Source: Treponema sp. (lineage in GTDB: Bacteria; Spirochaetota; Spirochaetia; Treponematales; Breznakiellaceae). Taken from it: DNA of 6,731 nucleotides. Position 1 is the first letter of the stretch. Each line of letters opens with the position of its first letter. A program made the position numbers and the translations under genes. The stretch lies in NCBI GenBank assembly GCA_031275535.1, contig JAISOR010000192.1, positions 1-6,731 of the forward strand, written 5' to 3'. Below the pieces are notes generated by a model that ran no database searches, had not been told where the DNA came from, and worked only from the letters and a program-made list of their open reading frames with translations. This document shows positions 4,922-6,731 of the stretch, in pieces.

Positions 4922-4964
4922 TATTCGGGCAATATGTCACGCTTTTTGGAGATAAGGGGATTCG
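4922..4964 (+). repeat. 43-bp direct repeat, distal copy (tRNA-Ala 3' end and flank)
   Basis: Matches 5134-5176 in 42 of 43 positions (A4934 against G5146), offset by 212 bp. It contains the last 18 bases of the tRNA-Ala gene (complement of TGGAGATAAGGGGATTCG) and 25 bases of its 3' flank, but the tRNA similarity stops in the T loop. It is a remnant of the tRNA end, not a second tRNA. Confidence 0.9.
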
Positions 4965-5091
4965 GCCTTCGGTCGTCCGCTTCCGGCGGACTCCCTCAGG
5001 CCCGCCTCCGCGCTTTGCGGCGCGTCCTGCGCCGCACCGCCTGCGGAAGCTTGCGCTTCCTCGGCGGACAGCGCTCCGGTTCGAATCCCCT
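4955..5091. repeat. GC-rich palindromic block bounded by T-arm-like inverted repeats
   Basis: AGGGGATTCG (4955-4964) and CGAATCCCCT (5082-5091) are perfect 10-bp inverted ends. Between them are three separate perfect hairpins: GTCCGC/GCGGAC (4975-4991), GCGGCGC/GCGCCGC (5017-5035) and GGAAGC/GCTTCC (5045-5060). GCGGAC recurs at 5064-5069 and could pair with 4975-4980 instead. No convincing gene lies here; the frames through it are palindrome artefacts. It resembles a small REP/MITE-like insertion whose ends mimic the tRNA T arm. Confidence 0.65.
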
Positions 5092-5133
5092 CTTTTACGG
5101 GCGGGGTATAAGCTTGACAGCCAAAACTAAGAT

Positions 5134-5176
5134 TATTCGGGCAATGTGTCACGCTTTTTGGAGATAAGGGGATTCG
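5134..5176 (+). repeat. 43-bp direct repeat, proximal copy (overlaps intact tRNA-Ala)
   Basis: This partner of 4922-4964 includes the 3' 18 bases of the intact tRNA-Ala gene (5159-5176) and 25 bases downstream of it. The pair of repeats delimits a 212-bp unit in the way attachment-site duplications at tRNA 3' ends do, but the unit is far too small to encode an integrase. Confidence 0.9.
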
Positions 5177-5231
5177 AACCCCTGGCCTATAGATTGCGAA
5201 CCTATCGCTCTACCAACTGAGCTATATCCCC
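5159..5231 (-). tRNA. tRNA-Ala (anticodon CGC)
   Basis: A complete 73-nt cloverleaf is read on the minus strand. The acceptor stem GGGGATA pairs with TATCTCC and includes G3:U70, the alanine identity pair. The D arm is GCTC-AGTTGGTA-GAGC. The anticodon stem ATAGG/TCTAT holds the loop TTCGCAA, so the anticodon is CGC, reading GCG. The T arm is AGGGG-TTCGAAT-CCCCT, and the discriminator base is A. CCA is not encoded. It is transcribed divergently from the glycosyltransferase gene. Its last 18 bases are duplicated at 4947-4964. Confidence 0.95.
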
Positions 5232-5241
5232 TAGTGGTGAA

Positions 5242-5270
5242 ACTATAACTATTATTGTATAATAGATCAA
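5242..5270 (-). promoter_or_regulatory. Promoter of tRNA-Ala
   Basis: On the minus strand TTGATC (5270-5265) is followed by a 17-bp spacer and TATAGT (5247-5242). Transcription would start a few bases before the mature tRNA 5' end at 5231. It overlaps the -10 box used in the opposite direction (5258-5263). Confidence 0.65.
5258..5263 (+). promoter_or_regulatory. -10 box of glycosyltransferase gene, implying a leaderless mRNA
   Basis: A consensus TATAAT ends eight bases before the ATG at 5272, so transcription should begin around 5270, essentially at the start codon. No good -35 hexamer is visible at 16-18 bp (TGGTGA at 5235-5240 is a poor match). No Shine-Dalgarno sequence precedes the ATG. 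Confidence 0.5.
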
Positions 5271-5271
5271 T

Positions 5272-6498
5272 ATGTATTTACCGTCAATTCTTTATGATGT
5301 GTTCCGTTTTGCCTTTGCCGGTGTTTTTACGGGGCTCCATTGCGTCCTTATGGCGGGGCTTTTTCTGGAATGGCGCCGGGATAGGCGGGCGGTCCGCTGG
5401 GGGCAGCGTTTGTGGGAAGGGGGGGGCGAAAAGAAACCGGTCCCCGGCGGGGCCGCGGCGGAATTTGGCTCCGCGGCGGGGGGGGAGGCGGAAGATCAGC
5501 CCCTGGTTTCGGTGATTATCCCCATCCGCAATGAAAGCCTCCGTATGGAAGGGCTGCTTGGCAGCCTCGGCGTGCAGGATTACCCCCGGGCCGAATATAT
5601 CTTTATCGATGATCGATCCTCCGATGAAAGCCTTGATATGCTCCGGCGTTTTAGTGAGGTACACCGGAATGTCAGGATTATCGTTCTGGAGGAAAATCCT
5701 GGGCCGAATCACAAACAATATGCCCTTTGCAGGGGCCTTGAGGCCGCCCAGGGAAAGCTTATCCTCCTTACCGACGCCGACTGTGAGGTTCCCCAATCCT
5801 GGATCCGGTCCATGGTGTTCCGCATGGCCGATAAACGGACGGGCGTCACCATTGGGCCGGTTTTTAAGAAATCCGGCGGAAGGGGCTTCTTTTACCTTTA
5901 TCAATGTTTTGACCATGCCATACGGTATATGTACCTGGTGGCTTCCACGGGGCTCGGCGCGGCGGGAGGCGGCTTTGGGAATAACCTTATCGTCAGAAAA
6001 GACGCCCTGGACGCTATCGGGGGCTATGATGCGGTTCCCCCCTCTCCTACGGAAGACGCGGCCCTTATCTCCCGAATTCGCTCGGCCTCTCCATACCGGG
6101 TCCGGTCCGCCTGTGGCGAAGATGTGCAGGTATTGACCGGGAGCGAGAAATCCTGGCAGGGGCTGGTCAACCAGACCCTGCGTTGGAATAACGGCGGCCT
6201 CTTCAGCCCCGACCCCGTAACCCGGTTCAGTTTCGGCTTTCTGATGGTCACCATCTCCATGGGCATCATCGCCATCCCCATAACGCCCTTTATTCCCAGC
6301 CTTTGGCCCCTTCCCGCATCGGTACTCCTCTCCATGACCATGAATGCCCTGGCGACCCTTAAACTCTTCGGCTCGGCCCTACCCAAGGGAGGTCCCGCCT
6401 ATATTATCCAGACCGTTTTTACCCCCATATACTTTACCTTCCTTACCATCCTTGGTTTTTGCGGAATCAAGGTAACCTGGAAGGATAACCCGGTCTAG
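5272..6498 (+). CDS. Family 2 membrane glycosyltransferase
   Basis: The 408-residue product has a GT-A domain of glycosyltransferase family 2. It shows LVSVIIPIRNES (78-89), the nucleotide-sugar DDRSSD motif (113-118), LLTDADCE with the metal-binding DxD-type DAD (168-170), a PTEDAALISR acidic motif (259-268; likely catalytic Asp D262) and QTLRW (301-305), the QxxRW signature of processive or membrane-associated members. One membrane segment precedes the domain (about 11-32), followed by a Gly/Ala-rich linker (50-77). Two to three segments follow it (about 321-341, 345-368 and 376-398), so the catalytic domain should sit on the cytoplasmic face. The donor, acceptor and product cannot be told; cell-surface polysaccharide or glycolipid synthesis is the usual role. 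The ATG at 5272 is forced by an in-frame TAG seven bases upstream and keeps the first membrane helix. It lacks a ribosome binding site. Confidence 0.92.
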   Translation: MYLPSILYDVFRFAFAGVFTGLHCVLMAGLFLEWRRDRRAVRWGQRLWEGGGEKKPVPGGAAAEFGSAAGGEAEDQPLVSVIIPIRNESLRMEGLLGSLGVQDYPRAEYIFIDDRSSDESLDMLRRFSEVHRNVRIIVLEENPGPNHKQYALCRGLEAAQGKLILLTDADCEVPQSWIRSMVFRMADKRTGVTIGPVFKKSGGRGFFYLYQCFDHAIRYMYLVASTGLGAAGGGFGNNLIVRKDALDAIGGYDAVPPSPTEDAALISRIRSASPYRVRSACGEDVQVLTGSEKSWQGLVNQTLRWNNGGLFSPDPVTRFSFGFLMVTISMGIIAIPITPFIPSLWPLPASVLLSMTMNALATLKLFGSALPKGGPAYIIQTVFTPIYFTFLTILGFCGIKVTWKDNPV

Positions 6499-6501
6499 GA
6501 G

Positions 6502-6523
6502 CCGGTAAACACTAAACTACCGG
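6502..6523 (+). other. Hairpin just after the glycosyltransferase stop
   Basis: CCGGTA (6502-6507) and TACCGG (6518-6523) form a perfect 6-bp stem with a 10-nt loop, three bases past the stop codon. No T tract follows, so it is not a standard intrinsic terminator. Confidence 0.4.
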
Positions 6524-6614
6524 ATAGGCCCAAGAAATTGAACCACGAACTTTTACTTTCATATCTTACATTTAACCTGAAGTCTTTCCCTTGTTAGCGG
6601 GAAAAAAGCTTAAA

Positions 6615-6731
6615 TGAACCTCCTCGCCCTGAAGGGCGAGGTATCTTGTAAGCGTTACATTGCTTACGAGGTTCGTTCTGTAAGGAAATTATTAACTGTG
6701 GGGTCTACTACCACTTTTTGTTGGCGTTGCC
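6615..6731 (-). mobile_element. Possible IS200/IS605-type element end (partial, runs off window)
   Basis: On the minus strand a perfect hairpin CCTCGCCC-TTCA-GGGCGAGG (6641-6622) is followed by AGGTTCA (6621-6615), the usual look of an IS200/IS605 right end: an imperfect-palindrome end recognised by the HUH transposase, then TTCA. A second stem, with arms CTTGTAAGC (6645-6653) and GCTTACGAG (6662-6670), lies further in and could belong to a guide-RNA-like 3' structure as in TnpB elements. At the window edge a short minus-strand frame ending at a TAA (6694-6692) reads ATPTKSGSRPHS and could be the C-terminal tail of a tnpB gene, but this is too short to judge. The boundary at 6615 is a guess. 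Confidence 0.4.

Noticed and set aside
5071..5100. Possible plus-strand tRNA because of the GGTTCGAATCC T-loop-like sequence
   Set aside because: The flanking bases do not form a T stem and no D or anticodon arms exist; it is the right inverted end of the palindromic block.
4937..5152. 71-residue minus-strand frame rich in Ala/Gly/Glu
   Set aside because: It consists of the palindromic block read in one frame; no start signal or family resemblance.
4826..5167. 113-residue frame starting MPILSILRR
   Set aside because: AGGAGG is only three bases from its ATG, and two thirds of it is palindromic block and tRNA-end repeat. The overlapping 38-codon frame from 4804 fits better.
5284..5916. 210-residue antisense frame within the glycosyltransferase gene, and the plus-strand frame 5531-6136
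   Set aside because: Shadow frames of a gene with complete GT2 motifs.
1..6731. CRISPR array, toxin-antitoxin or phage module
   Set aside because: No regularly spaced short repeats, no cas-like, toxin-like or integrase-like protein is visible on either strand; the repeats found are few and irregularly spaced.

Overview
The window most resembles a chromosomal segment of a Treponema-like spirochaete, perhaps one of the GC-richer, termite-gut type. This is an inference from the protein families, a loose lipoprotein signal, a short cysteine-bearing L28 and a Flavo-1-like RNA element (a motif described from Bacteroidetes and spirochaetes). No marker in the window settles the species.

Layout, left to right. 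Bases 1-437 hold no gene: one copy of a dispersed repeat (copy A, 102-187), a G/C hairpin, a G-free pyrimidine tract and a good sigma-70 promoter. These lead into rpmB, ribosomal protein L28 (438-629, +). Bases 630-1051 hold a weak terminator and repeat copy B (721-1007), which contains a large nested palindrome. Next is a CapA-family (PGA_cap) lipoprotein-like gene (1052-2590, +). The convergent gap 2591-2791 carries a Flavo-1-like structured RNA and two more hairpins. On the minus strand a compact three-gene operon is read from 4355 down to 2792: a stand-alone DRTGG-domain protein, 5-formyltetrahydrofolate cyclo-ligase, and an unrecognised all-helical protein. Its promoter (TTGAAT-17-TATAAT) sits just inside repeat copy C (4420-4535, reverse orientation). 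To the right are two tiny coupled genes of 60 and 38 codons (4622-4804 and 4804-4920, +). A 43-bp duplication of the 3' end and flank of the following tRNA gene then encloses a palindrome-rich noncoding block. The intact tRNA-Ala(CGC) follows (5159-5231, -). A family 2 membrane glycosyltransferase (5272-6498, +) starts back-to-back with the tRNA and appears to be leaderless. The right edge (6615-6731) looks like the end of an IS200/IS605-type element that continues outside the window.

How the genes work together: the only convincing operon is DRTGG/cyclo-ligase/hypothetical, with 7-nt and 0-nt spacing, and it ties one-carbon (folate) metabolism to a small putative sensor domain. L28, CapA and the glycosyltransferase look like independent units. 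CapA and the glycosyltransferase are both envelope proteins, but nothing in the sequence links them.

The most unusual content is noncoding: three copies of a repeat all oriented towards the start of the next gene, one with a 173-bp nested palindrome and one that looks like a deletion form; the structured RNA whose terminator U-tract is shared with a second palindrome; and the tRNA-end duplication around a palindromic block. I saw no clear new protein-coding system.
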